The notes under the pieces are model-generated. The model did no database searches, had not been told where the DNA came from, and saw only the letters and a program-made list of their open reading frames with translations. 64,000 nt of DNA. It comes from Chlorobiaceae bacterium (GTDB taxonomy: Bacteria > Bacteroidota > Chlorobiia > Chlorobiales > Chlorobiaceae). Position 1 is the first letter of the stretch. Each line of letters opens with the position of its first letter. A program made the translations under genes and the position numbers. Location of the stretch: NCBI GenBank assembly GCA_013334965.1, contig JAAXWO010000013.1:1-64000 (forward strand). The letters are read 5' to 3'. Shown here piece after piece: positions 55,604 to 64,000 of the stretch.

Positions 55604-55825
55604 TCATGCGACTCCGTTGACCTTGATCAACGCATCAGGATACTCTTCCCGAAGTGCATCGTAAATATCCTCGGGGTCATCTTCACCAAACGATTCAACA
55701 TCTATCGGGAAGCCGACCTTCCTGGAATCATCGATTACTTCCCCGGTGGGGCTGATGATCTTGATGTGCCAGCCATCCTTTTCTTCATTTTTGTCGTACC
55801 ATGCGTTCACCTTGATCTTTTCCAT
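55604..55825 (-). CDS. Small acidic protein, function unknown
   Basis: A 73-residue acidic protein (MEKIKVNAWYDKNEEKDGWHIKII, SFGEDDPEDIYDALREEYPDALIKV). The ATG at 55825 has GGGGGAT a few bases upstream; a longer frame to 55921 covers a stem-loop and is not credible. I do not recognise the family, and no cysteines or signal peptide are seen. It is preceded by a structured leader (55826-55989). Confidence 0.65.
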   Translation of the reverse strand: MEKIKVNAWYDKNEEKDGWHIKIISPTGEVIDDSRKVGFPIDVESFGEDDPEDIYDALREEYPDALIKVNGVA

Positions 55826-56305
55826 TAAAATCCCCCATGAAAAAAGCGCCAACAACCGGGCAGGGCTATCGACGCAGATTCTGAAGCTGAAGCCTGCCCC
55901 CTTCGGATAACCAAAAGTCAAGTAAAAAAATATGATTTACAAATGCTGAATTAACCCTGAGAGTGTTATGGGTCGATTGTCGATAGCCCAGGTCAAGCAG
56001 GTTCCTCATGTGCAGGCGCAGGCATCGCGAACACCAAAAGAGGCCGAACGCGATTGTCGTCATTGGTCATGTGAATTGGGCGTCGTTCTGAAAAGAGTTG
56101 TTATTTTGAGTCGTATTATCAAGGGCTGTCAGCGTTGACGCTCCCATTATCCGGTGAACGGCGAAGTTATGGTACCGTATCGGGCTTTTGCGGTTCTTGT
56201 GAATGGTTTTTGATGTGAAGAAAATTATCGCGTTTTTCCGGGGGGAGTCGTGCATGAAGAGGTTTCCGGTGGACGCAGAACGGTTTCAGAACGAAAAATG
56301 TACCC
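55826..56305 (-). other. Gene-free region with a possible structured leader
   Basis: On the - strand, the leader of the small acidic gene can form two competing stems. GTCGATAGCCC (55979-55989) pairs perfectly with GGGCTATCGAC (55863-55873), and GGGCAGG (55858-55864) pairs with CCTGCCC (55893-55899); the two share bases 55863-55864. This is the layout of an attenuator or riboswitch, with TTTTTT before the start codon. The rest (about 55990-56305) shows no gene I can support. Confidence 0.35.
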
Positions 56306-57187
56306 ATGGCTGACAAAGAGTGGAATGTCGTCGATCTGCTGAAGACCACGATGGCTTTTTTTTCCGACCGGAAGATCGACGAGCCCCGCCTGTCGGCAGA
56401 ACTGCTGCTCGGCCACGTGCTCGGCCTGGAGCGACTGCAGTTGTACCTGAACCATGAACGGCCGGTTTCTCCTGCAGAGCTGCAGGCGTTTCGTGACTGC
56501 AGCCGGCAACGCCTGCAGGGGCGACCCGTGCAGTATATAGCGGGGGAAGCCTTTTTTTACGGAAACAGGTTCGCTGTCGACGAACGGGTGCTGATTCCGA
56601 GGCCCGAAACCGAGCTTGTACTCGAACACGCCATGGAACGACTCGCATCCTGCGCTCTGTCGGGTGCGGGGATGCCATCTATCCTGGATATCGGTACCGG
56701 CAGCGGATGCATTGCGGTGACTCTCTCCCTTCGGCTTCCGGGTACGCATCTTGTGGCGGCAGATATATCCGGGGATGCACTTGCGGTGGCTGAACGAAAC
56801 GCAGCGGATCTCGGGACAGGTGAGCGAATCCGTTTCGTTCAGTCCGATGCGCTCGACGCATCTTTTGTCGATGCTGTGGGCGGGCCTTTCGATATGGTCA
56901 TTTCAAATCCTCCGTACATCCCTGAATCAGAATGGGCGAGCCTGCAGGATGAGGTCAGGCTTTACGAACCCCGGCTGGCGCTGGTCGCTCCCGAAGGTTT
57001 CGAGTACTACCGCAGTATTGTATCCATGGCCCCGAAACTGGTGCGGAAGGGAGGCCTCCTCTGCTTCGAGCTGCATGCTGACGCAGCTGAGGGGGTCAGG
57101 GCCCTCCTCGGATCAGGGTTCAGCAATATCCAGGTCACCCAGGATTACGCAGGGCATGACCGTGCGCTTTCCTGTATCGTCGGTTGA
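56306..57187 (+). CDS. prmC: Release factor glutamine N5-methyltransferase PrmC
   Basis: A 293-residue SAM methyltransferase that modifies the GGQ glutamine of release factors RF1 and RF2. An N-terminal helical RF-binding domain (SAELLLGHVLGLERLQLYL) precedes the Rossmann domain with ILDIGTGSGCIAVTLSL (motif I) and the catalytic ISNPPYIPESEW. The family partner prfA is not adjacent. The start is the ATG before ADKEWNVVDLL. Confidence 0.95.
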   Translation: MADKEWNVVDLLKTTMAFFSDRKIDEPRLSAELLLGHVLGLERLQLYLNHERPVSPAELQAFRDCSRQRLQGRPVQYIAGEAFFYGNRFAVDERVLIPRPETELVLEHAMERLASCALSGAGMPSILDIGTGSGCIAVTLSLRLPGTHLVAADISGDALAVAERNAADLGTGERIRFVQSDALDASFVDAVGGPFDMVISNPPYIPESEWASLQDEVRLYEPRLALVAPEGFEYYRSIVSMAPKLVRKGGLLCFELHADAAEGVRALLGSGFSNIQVTQDYAGHDRALSCIVG

Positions 57188-57424
57188 GAGCTGCGGATGC
57201 GGAGTTCTGTGGTTGATTGCTTTTATGTATATTAACTGCCGCAAGCATGATCCGCAGCCGTATCCTCGCCGTCATGGTTCGATGGCTGCGCCCGGCGAGG
57301 CAACTATCGGGTGTTTTCCGTTGTTGAAACATGAACAGCGGCACGGAACGTGCGCGATATTCAGCGATATTTTTACTGGCTGTTCCGCCGTCTCTTTTCA
57401 GTTCAAGTACATGTATTTTACCTG

Positions 57425-58495
57425 ATGATCTATCGTGATTTGACTCTCCGTGAGCGGCAGGTTCTCGGCATCATCATACAGTCTTATGTCGTCTCTGCGA
57501 TGCCTGTAGGCTCCCGTACCATAGCGCGCAACTACAACCTGGGCCTTTCGGACGCCACCATTCGCAACGTCATGGCCGATCTTGAGGCAGACGGCTTCAT
57601 CAGCCAGCCCCATACCTCGGCTGGACGGGTGCCTACCGACAAGGGATACCGGTATTATGTCGACCTGATCATGAACGTCAGCCGGATCGATGAAGACGAA
57701 AAAAAGTTGATCGACGACAATATCGGACAGCTTGGATGCGAGTTGAAGGGAACTTCCGCTGACGTGCTCGGCAGTGCCGCCAGGGTTCTGGGCAGCATAT
57801 CAAGGCAACTTGGCGTGGTGTTGCCTCCACGGCTCTCCAATGCAGTATTCGAACGCCTCGATATCGTTCTGTTGAACTCGACAAGGATCATGGTCGTCAT
57901 TGCCATCCAGTCGCTGTTCGTCAAAACCATCGTCATGGAGCTGTCGGCAGAAATATCCCGGCAGAAGATAGATGCCGTGGTCGATATCCTGAACGAACGC
58001 CTTTCCGGATTGACGCTCGATGAAATTCGCACTACGATCGCCCGACGTCTTTCCGACTGCAACGGCGAGCAGGGTCTCATGAACAGCATTGTCGGCGCAG
58101 CGGACACCCTTTTCGACGAGTCATCCATCCTGGAGCGCTTATACATTTCAGGCACCGAGAATATCGTCGACCAGCCTGAGTTCAAGCAGCCACAGAAAGT
58201 CCGTGACATCATCACGATGATCGAGGACAAGTTCGGAATGGCCAAGCTCGTCGACGATGTCGCCAATTTTCCGATCCTTTCAGGGCGTGACCGTGAAGTC
58301 GTCATCAGCATTGGAACGGAAAACAGGGCGGGAACGGCAGCCGACCTGACGATCGTCTCGTCGCCCTACTATGCAGGAAAAATGGTCGGGAAAATCGGTA
58401 TTCTCGGCCCGAAACGTATGGATTACGATCATGCTGTACGCGTGGTGAACTACATGGCAGGCTGCCTTTCGGCGGCCCTGTCGGACAATAATTAA
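57425..58495 (+). CDS. hrcA: Heat-shock repressor HrcA
   Basis: A 356-residue repressor of groE and dnaK-type operons that binds CIRCE sites and is aided by GroEL. The N-terminal winged helix ([64 protein letters not shown]) is diagnostic, as is the GAF-like middle and [17 protein letters not shown] end. The start at 57425 ([11 protein letters not shown]) matches family N-termini; a frame opens at 57350. I see no CIRCE palindrome in the 237 bp upstream. It leads hrcA-grpE-dnaJ. Confidence 0.96.
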   Translation: MIYRDLTLRERQVLGIIIQSYVVSAMPVGSRTIARNYNLGLSDATIRNVMADLEADGFISQPHTSAGRVPTDKGYRYYVDLIMNVSRIDEDEKKLIDDNIGQLGCELKGTSADVLGSAARVLGSISRQLGVVLPPRLSNAVFERLDIVLLNSTRIMVVIAIQSLFVKTIVMELSAEISRQKIDAVVDILNERLSGLTLDEIRTTIARRLSDCNGEQGLMNSIVGAADTLFDESSILERLYISGTENIVDQPEFKQPQKVRDIITMIEDKFGMAKLVDDVANFPILSGRDREVVISIGTENRAGTAADLTIVSSPYYAGKMVGKIGILGPKRMDYDHAVRVVNYMAGCLSAALSDNN

Positions 58496-58517
58496 ATTTC
58501 AACGATTGCCTTTGACC

Positions 58518-59105
58518 ATGACAAAAAAAGAATCGCACCATCAGGAAGAGATACAGGAAACGATGAAGAGTGAAGCCGGGGCCAGGCCTGAAGCGCAGGG
58601 CGCAGGGAACGAAACTTCGCCGGCGGCCTCTGTTGCCGATCTTGAGGCGGAATTGGCATCCCGAAACGAACAGATAGAGAAACTCCGGGGTGAACTGCTT
58701 CGTCGTGCGGCCGAGTTTGAGAATTTCAGGAAGCAGAAGGAGAGGGAGGCTGCGCTTTCGGCCTCACGGACGCTTGAAAATAATGTGAGGGAATTATTGC
58801 CCATGCTTGACGATCTCAAGCGCCTCATGCACCACATCCCGGCCGAACTTCAGGCCATGGCTGAAGCCAGGCCTTTCACCGAAGGCGTGGAGCTGATCCG
58901 GAAGAACTTCTGCACGTGGCTCGAAAGCAAAGGAGTGAAGGAGATCGAGTCCAAAGGCAAGATGCTGGACGTCAATTTCCATGAGGCCATTACCCAGATC
59001 GACGCACCGGGAACGGAACCCGATACCATCGTCGAGGATTACCAGACAGGATACACGATCGGCGACAGGGTGATCAGGCATTCGAAGGTCATCGTCGCAA
59101 GGTAA
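58518..59105 (+). CDS. grpE: Nucleotide exchange factor GrpE
   Basis: A 195-residue co-chaperone that releases ADP from DnaK. A long N-terminal coiled coil ([39 protein letters not shown]) precedes the four-helix and beta domains ([61 protein letters not shown]). The start is placed at the ATG at 58518 rather than the TTG at 58506. It is between hrcA (22 bp) and dnaJ (39 bp). Confidence 0.96.
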   Translation: MTKKESHHQEEIQETMKSEAGARPEAQGAGNETSPAASVADLEAELASRNEQIEKLRGELLRRAAEFENFRKQKEREAALSASRTLENNVRELLPMLDDLKRLMHHIPAELQAMAEARPFTEGVELIRKNFCTWLESKGVKEIESKGKMLDVNFHEAITQIDAPGTEPDTIVEDYQTGYTIGDRVIRHSKVIVAR

Positions 59106-59144
59106 GCAGTAATGAAATAACGAATATCGATTCAGAGAAACACG

Positions 59145-60353
59145 ATGAAGAAAGATTACTACGAAGTTCTTGGTGTCGGACGTTCAGCCGACAAGGACGA
59201 AATAAAGAAGGCATACAGGAAGCTTGCCCTGAAATACCATCCGGATAAAAACCCGGACAACAAGGAGGCCGAGGAGCAGTTCAAGGAGGTCAACGAAGCT
59301 TACGAGGTTTTGAGCAACGACGACAAACGTCGCCGTTACGACCAGTTCGGCCATGCGGGAGTCGGCTCTTCGGCGGCCTCTTCAGGCGGTGGCCAGTATG
59401 GCGCCGGTTATGGTGATATCAACGATATATTCAGCGCCTTCAACGACATGTTCGGCGGCGGAGGCGGAGGCCGGACGAGGGGGGGCGGCTCACCGTTCGA
59501 GGATATGTTCGGCGGCGGATTCTCGGGTGGCGGTCGCAGGGGTCGTGCTTCGACCGGTATTCATGGAACCGATCTTAAAATCCGCCTCAAGCTGACCCTT
59601 GAAGAGATCGCGAAAGGCGTCGAGAAAACCCTCAAGATCAAGAAACAGATCGCCTGCCAGGAGTGCGGCGGAAGCGGTTCGAAAACCGGAAAGTCCGAGA
59701 CCTGCCAGACCTGTCATGGAACCGGGGAAGTGCGTCAGGCATCCAAGACCATGTTCGGCCAGTTTGTCAACATCGCTGCCTGTCCGACCTGCGGTGGTGA
59801 AGGCCAGGTGGTCAAGGATCGCTGTACTTCATGTTACGGCGAAGGCATCAAGCAGGGTGAAGTGACCGTCAAGATCAATGTTCCTGCCGGTGTGCAGGAC
59901 GGCAATTACCTGACGCTCAGGGGCCAGGGAAATGCAGGGCCGAGGGGTGGCGCCAGCGGCGACCTGATCGTTGTTCTCGAGGAGATTCCGCATGACCTGT
60001 TCAAGCGCGACGGCGACGATATCATCTATGATCTGTCGATCGGTTTTCCCGATCTCGTCATGGGCACCAAGATCGACGTCCCGACACTTGAAGGTCACGT
60101 CAAGCTGACCATTCCACCGGTTACCCAGCCGAACACGATGCTCCGCATCACCGGTAAGGGGATCGGCCACCTGAAGGGCAGCGGATTCGGTGACCAGTAT
60201 GTAAGGGTGAACGTCTTCGTGCCGAAGGAGGTCTCGGCCAGGGAGAAGGAGATGCTCAAGGAGTTGAAGAAATCGCCGGGGATCTGTCCGACTTCAAGTG
60301 ATTCCGAGAGCGAGAAAAGTTTTTTTGAGAAAGCGAAAGACATCTTCAGCTGA
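59145..60353 (+). CDS. dnaJ: Chaperone DnaJ
   Basis: A 402-residue type I J-protein that delivers clients to DnaK and stimulates its ATPase. The J domain (1-70) has the HPD motif in KYHPDKNP; a long Gly-rich linker follows (about 75-140, [13 protein letters not shown]), then four CxxCxGxG zinc repeats ([32 protein letters not shown]) and the C-terminal client-binding domains. It is full length and ends in a terminator. Confidence 0.98.
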   Translation: MKKDYYEVLGVGRSADKDEIKKAYRKLALKYHPDKNPDNKEAEEQFKEVNEAYEVLSNDDKRRRYDQFGHAGVGSSAASSGGGQYGAGYGDINDIFSAFNDMFGGGGGGRTRGGGSPFEDMFGGGFSGGGRRGRASTGIHGTDLKIRLKLTLEEIAKGVEKTLKIKKQIACQECGGSGSKTGKSETCQTCHGTGEVRQASKTMFGQFVNIAACPTCGGEGQVVKDRCTSCYGEGIKQGEVTVKINVPAGVQDGNYLTLRGQGNAGPRGGASGDLIVVLEEIPHDLFKRDGDDIIYDLSIGFPDLVMGTKIDVPTLEGHVKLTIPPVTQPNTMLRITGKGIGHLKGSGFGDQYVRVNVFVPKEVSAREKEMLKELKKSPGICPTSSDSESEKSFFEKAKDIFS

Positions 60354-60392
60354 GGATAACTCCTGAAATCCGTTTTCACGGAGCATCCAGGG

Positions 60393-60431
60393 AAAATGAA
60401 AAGGCCGGCAGTGATGCCGGTCTTTCATTTT
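60393..60431. terminator. Bidirectional terminator between dnaJ and a flavodoxin-like gene
   Basis: AAAATGAAA, an inner CCGGC/GCCGG stem and TTTCATTTT form a long hairpin with A- and T-rich flanks. It serves both convergent genes. Confidence 0.88.
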
Positions 60432-60447
60432 ATGTCTGAGTCAGTGT

Positions 60448-61098
60448 TCAGAACCCCATTGGGCTGGATCTTGCTTCGTCGAGCACTTCCGGAGTTATGA
60501 CCTTGATGCCGTTCTGCTTGGCATACGACTCCAAAGCAGCCCTGATCTTGCTGCTGAAGAACGGAGGCATCTGGTTGAGCATTTCAGTGGCTTCACTGCT
60601 CCATTCAAGGTCGCTTGCGCGAGGCTTGAACGTTTTCTGGTAAGCCTCATCGATCTCTTCCACAAAATCTGCGACAGAATCGGGATCGCCCATCTGATGG
60701 GGTGCAAAAACCTTTTCTGCAAGGATCCTGTTCCTGATCATGTGAATTTTCAGCTGCGGCAGGTAAAATGTCAAGGCCAGTGGTTCAGGGCTGCCGCAAG
60801 CCACGAAGAGCGCGACATTTTTGTTTTTCAGGCATTTCCTGAGGTTGCTCTGGACCAGTGCGCCTACGAGCTGGGAGGAGACGACAAGATAGTAGACCGG
60901 AGCCCCCATGATGACGACATCGAATTCACTGATGAAACTGTAGTCGGCGGTAGCCTTGCATTTCGCTTTTTCCACATACGCGCCCGATTCTGCCAGCTGC
61001 TGGCCAATCATGTCGATCAGCTTGTCTGTGGAGCCGCCGCTTGTCCTGCTGTCGTAGAGTATGATGGCTTTCATCGGCCTGTCGTTGTCGCGGGTCAT
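60448..61098 (-). CDS. Flavodoxin-like protein with C-terminal PCP_red-like domain
   Basis: A 216-residue protein. Residues 9-150 form a flavodoxin/NADPH-reductase-like fold (AIILYDSRTSGGSTDKLID at the phosphate-loop position, VVIMGAPVYYLVVSSQL, ALFVACGSPEP). The last 50 residues (LEWSSEATEMLNQMPPFF, IRAALESYAKQNG, ITPEVLDEA) match the small PCP_red helical domain found at the C-terminus of the dark protochlorophyllide reductase subunit BchB and some other photosynthesis-related proteins. The combination suggests a redox protein near (bacterio)chlorophyll metabolism (inference). It is 31 bp after a paralog lacking the tail. Confidence 0.8.
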   Translation of the reverse strand: MTRDNDRPMKAIILYDSRTSGGSTDKLIDMIGQQLAESGAYVEKAKCKATADYSFISEFDVVIMGAPVYYLVVSSQLVGALVQSNLRKCLKNKNVALFVACGSPEPLALTFYLPQLKIHMIRNRILAEKVFAPHQMGDPDSVADFVEEIDEAYQKTFKPRASDLEWSSEATEMLNQMPPFFSSKIRAALESYAKQNGIKVITPEVLDEARSSPMGF

Positions 61099-61129
61099 AA
61101 GAAAAACATTATGGGTTTGAGGCGTTGGA

Positions 61130-61603
61130 TCAGCAGGATTTGCCGAAAGCCGCAGTGATATCGTTTACAAAATCTGCTACAGCTGACGGATCGGATGCCT
61201 GGTCCGGTGAGAATACTTTTTCGGTGAGGATAACCGGGTTATCCAGATGCATTTTGATCTGCGGGAGGTACAGGAACTGAGCCATTGGCTCCGGGCTGCC
61301 GCACGTTACGAACATTGCTATTTTTTTGCCTTTCAGCGCCCGTTTCAGGTTGCTCCTGGACAGGGCCCCGCTGAGCTCGGATGCGACGAGCAGGTAGTAG
61401 ATGGGTGCTCCCAGGACGACAAGGTCGAACTCTTTGACGAAACTGTAGTCGGCGTTGGCCTTGCACCTGGCTTTCTCGACGTAAGCACCGGTTTCAGCCA
61501 GTTTCCTGCCTATAGAGTCAATCAGCCGGTCGGTCGATCCGCCTACGCTCTGGCTGTCATAAAGAATGATAGCCTTCGTATCCTTGTTGATGTTGCTGCT
61601 CAT
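61130..61603 (-). CDS. Flavodoxin-like paralog without the PCP_red tail
   Basis: A 157-residue protein closely similar along its length to the flavodoxin-like part of its downstream neighbour: AIILYDSQSVGGSTDRLID, GAYVEKARCKANADYSFVKEFD, LVVLGAPIYYLLVASEL, MFVTCGSPEP, KVFSPDQASDPSAVADFVNDI. It ends where the PCP_red domain begins in the partner. The start at 61603 gives MSSNINKDTKAIIL; an upstream frame is not credible. Tandem duplication followed by gain or loss of the tail is the simplest history. Confidence 0.8.
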   Translation of the reverse strand: MSSNINKDTKAIILYDSQSVGGSTDRLIDSIGRKLAETGAYVEKARCKANADYSFVKEFDLVVLGAPIYYLLVASELSGALSRSNLKRALKGKKIAMFVTCGSPEPMAQFLYLPQIKMHLDNPVILTEKVFSPDQASDPSAVADFVNDITAAFGKSC

Positions 61604-61714
61604 AATCTGGTCTGTAAAGTTGCGCAGGAAGGGGAATGTCATTGAATAATAAGACATAAGACGTTCATGGCAAAATCTCAATATCGGGGGGATGAAGCCT
61701 TTGAGGATATAAAC

Positions 61715-61747
61715 AAAAGAGGGTGCCTTTTCGGGGCACCCTCTTTT
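61715..61747. terminator. Terminator after gap
   Basis: AAAAGAGGGTGCC and GGCACCCTCTTTT make a perfect 13 bp stem around a short loop, with a run of T on the - strand. It ends gap transcripts before the flavodoxin-like pair. Confidence 0.92.
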
Positions 61748-61771
61748 CGTATCTGTATCTGAATGATCAGA

Positions 61772-62821
<1,050 letters not shown>

Positions 62822-62878
62822 CTACGGTTCAAATACCGCTGAATTTATGACACAAGATAGAATATCGCGGAAGAAATT

Positions 62879-64000
62879 TTATGAATATTTTCGAAAAGTT
62901 TCTATAAGCAGCTCCTTCAGATTGCTGAAGCTTCCGTTGCTCAGGAGTACGACGACGTCTCCGGGCAAAATCGAGGCTTTTATGAAATCGACAATGTCTC
63001 CCGGATACTCTTTTCCCTCCGAGCCCCCTGTAAAAACGGTTTTTCCCCTGGAGTCCAGCTGTCTCGACAGCAGGTCCGTATCGAGCCGCTCTTCAGGAGC
63101 ATAGCGTTCCGGACGGTTCACCTTGCCGAACGCAACGACAGCAGCATCGTCGAAACACTCTGAGAGCTCCCTCTGGAAGATATTCCTGCTGGTGGTGTTC
63201 GACCGGGGCTCGAAGCAAGCGATGATGCGCCGTCCGGGATAGAGCTGGGCAATGGCGCCGAGGGTCAGCCTGATGGCTGTCGGATGATGGGCGAAATCCT
63301 CTATGAGCGTTATGCCGCCGCCGAAGTCGCCGACAATCTCCATTCTGCGTTTGGGGCGCCTGAACGACACCAGTCCGCGAACGACAGCGTCGAAACTTAC
63401 GCCGGCATGCATCGCCGCTGCCGTCGCCGCCAGCACGTTCATGATGTTGTAGTTCCCGAAAAGCGGAACGGAAACCAGGCCTTCGGGCACACCGTTTCTG
63501 AGGATCACGAAGGAGCTCCCGGAGGGTCCGGATGTTATTTCTGACGCACTCCAGTCCGCCTTTGGGCCAAGGCTGAAGCGTTCGACGCGGCAGTGCGCTT
63601 TCGAAGCGACTTCAAGCGAGTCGGGATCGTCGCCGTTGACCAGCAGCAGCCCGTTGCCCGGTATGAGGTTGACCAGCAGGCGGAAGCTTCGCTTGATCTC
63701 ATCAAGGGAACTGAAAATGTCGGCATGATCGAACTCGACGTTGTTGACGATGGCGATGTCCGGTCGGTAGAGCAGGAACTTGCTCCGTTTGTCGAAAAAG
63801 GCAGAGTCGTATTCGTCGCCTTCGGTGACGAAGAATCCCGGTTCATTGAGTCCGGATGGCCTGCACCCTTCGCCGAAATTTTCAGGTATGCCGCCGATAA
63901 GGAAGCCAGGTTCGAGGCCGCCGGCTTCGAGCAGCCATGCCGTTATCGATGTGGTCGTGGTTTTGCCGTGGGTTCCTGCGACGACGATCGAGGTGTGGCG
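62879..64000 (-). CDS. mpl: UDP-MurNAc:tripeptide ligase Mpl (partial, runs off right edge)
   Basis: The 3' 373 codons of a Mur-ligase gene; the 5' end lies beyond the window. The reading frame is continuous to the edge (a start-codon-based call beginning at 63508 is only because no earlier start codon is in frame). The ATP loop GTHGKTTTT, EGDEYDSAFFDKRSKF and NNVEFDHADIF are specific to Mpl, which recycles murein tripeptide onto UDP-MurNAc, rather than MurC. FEDFAHHPTAI-like and FEPRSNTTSRNIFQ complete the C-terminal domain. It lies 102 bp upstream of gap. Confidence 0.93.
   Translation of the reverse strand, partial: RHTSIVVAGTHGKTTTTSITAWLLEAGGLEPGFLIGGIPENFGEGCRPSGLNEPGFFVTEGDEYDSAFFDKRSKFLLYRPDIAIVNNVEFDHADIFSSLDEIKRSFRLLVNLIPGNGLLLVNGDDPDSLEVASKAHCRVERFSLGPKADWSASEITSGPSGSSFVILRNGVPEGLVSVPLFGNYNIMNVLAATAAAMHAGVSFDAVVRGLVSFRRPKRRMEIVGDFGGGITLIEDFAHHPTAIRLTLGAIAQLYPGRRIIACFEPRSNTTSRNIFQRELSECFDDAAVVAFGKVNRPERYAPEERLDTDLLSRQLDSRGKTVFTGGSEGKEYPGDIVDFIKASILPGDVVVLLSNGSFSNLKELLIETFRKYS

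Noticed and set aside
56067-56255. A 62-codon - strand frame upstream of prmC
   Set aside because: It has no ribosome site, no recognisable family and a random-looking composition.
57188-57424. A CIRCE operator upstream of hrcA
   Set aside because: No TTAGCACTC-N9-GAGTGCTAA match was found; only an unrelated CTGCGGAT/ATCCGCAG pair is present.
63508-63846. A frameshift in the Mur-ligase gene, suggested by two separate open frames
   Set aside because: Translating the - strand from the window edge gives one continuous Mpl frame; the break only reflects the lack of a start codon in that frame, and the other frame is a shadow.

Overview
The window is a chromosomal segment of a green sulfur bacterium (Chlorobiaceae, Chlorobium/Chlorobaculum type). 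The clearest marker is fmoA (43522-44622), the Fenna-Matthews-Olson bacteriochlorophyll a protein, which is diagnostic for the group. Supporting markers are a nifH-I1-I2-D-K-E-N-B cluster of the anaerobe type with two PII genes inside it, a thioredoxin-reductase-like ferredoxin-NADP reductase, a BchE/BchQ/BchR-like B12 radical SAM protein, and an LDH-like malate dehydrogenase. The species is not resolved. I see no rRNA, tRNA, CRISPR array, transposase or prophage.

Layout. 1-4.2 kb: a four-helix-bundle (S23-like) gene between heptamer arrays, the hydrogenase maturation genes hypCDE, then modE facing them with a good ModE box in its leader. 4.2-13.6 kb (- strand): nifH, nifI1, nifI2, nifD, nifK, nifE, nifN, nifB and a thioredoxin-like 2Fe-2S ferredoxin. 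nifH has a perfect sigma-54 promoter, a stem-loop at the start of its mRNA, and a structured repeat behind it. 14-19.2 kb: an aldo/keto reductase, a REP-like cluster, two small unknown proteins, then nifV and nifA. 19.3-25.4 kb: hpt, a CHAP protein, acetate kinase with phosphoketolase (an acetyl-phosphate route from sugar phosphates), and a DUF4136-like lipoprotein. 25.5-36.7 kb: a 48-residue TatA, corA, a CIA30-like protein, hisF, a cysteine-motif small protein next to ferredoxin-NADP reductase, menA, an agmatine-to-putrescine pathway (aguB, Ste24-like protease, aguA), mdh and rplU-rpmA. 36.9-44.6 kb: mutS, the B12 radical SAM protein, an ABC exporter, a MerR regulator and fmoA. 44.8-55.8 kb: lnt, a second sigma-54 activator, a SPOR protein, ispE, a nitrilase-family amidase with a purine permease, peroxiredoxin and proS. 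56.3-64 kb: prmC, hrcA-grpE-dnaJ, two flavodoxin-like paralogs of which one carries a PCP_red-like tail, gap, and an mpl gene that runs off the right edge.

How it works together. Nitrogen fixation is wired to sigma-54 and NifA (16344-18020), to PII control through NifI1/I2, and to molybdate through ModE. NifV supplies homocitrate and NifB/E/N build the FeMo cofactor. Hydrogenase maturation beside nif is consistent with recycling H2 made by nitrogenase.

The most unusual layer is non-coding. Three families of short tandem repeats (GATAATK heptamers, GTGACSC heptamers and ATGGACNNN nonamers), usually with inverted arms, fill intergenic gaps, mostly at the 3' ends of genes. Two ATGGAC elements, 38 kb apart and in opposite orientation, share termini and core, so they form a dispersed element family. 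The best protein candidates for undescribed function are the flavodoxin pair, the Cys-rich protein before ferredoxin-NADP reductase, and the IG-repeat membrane-like protein at 15.4 kb.
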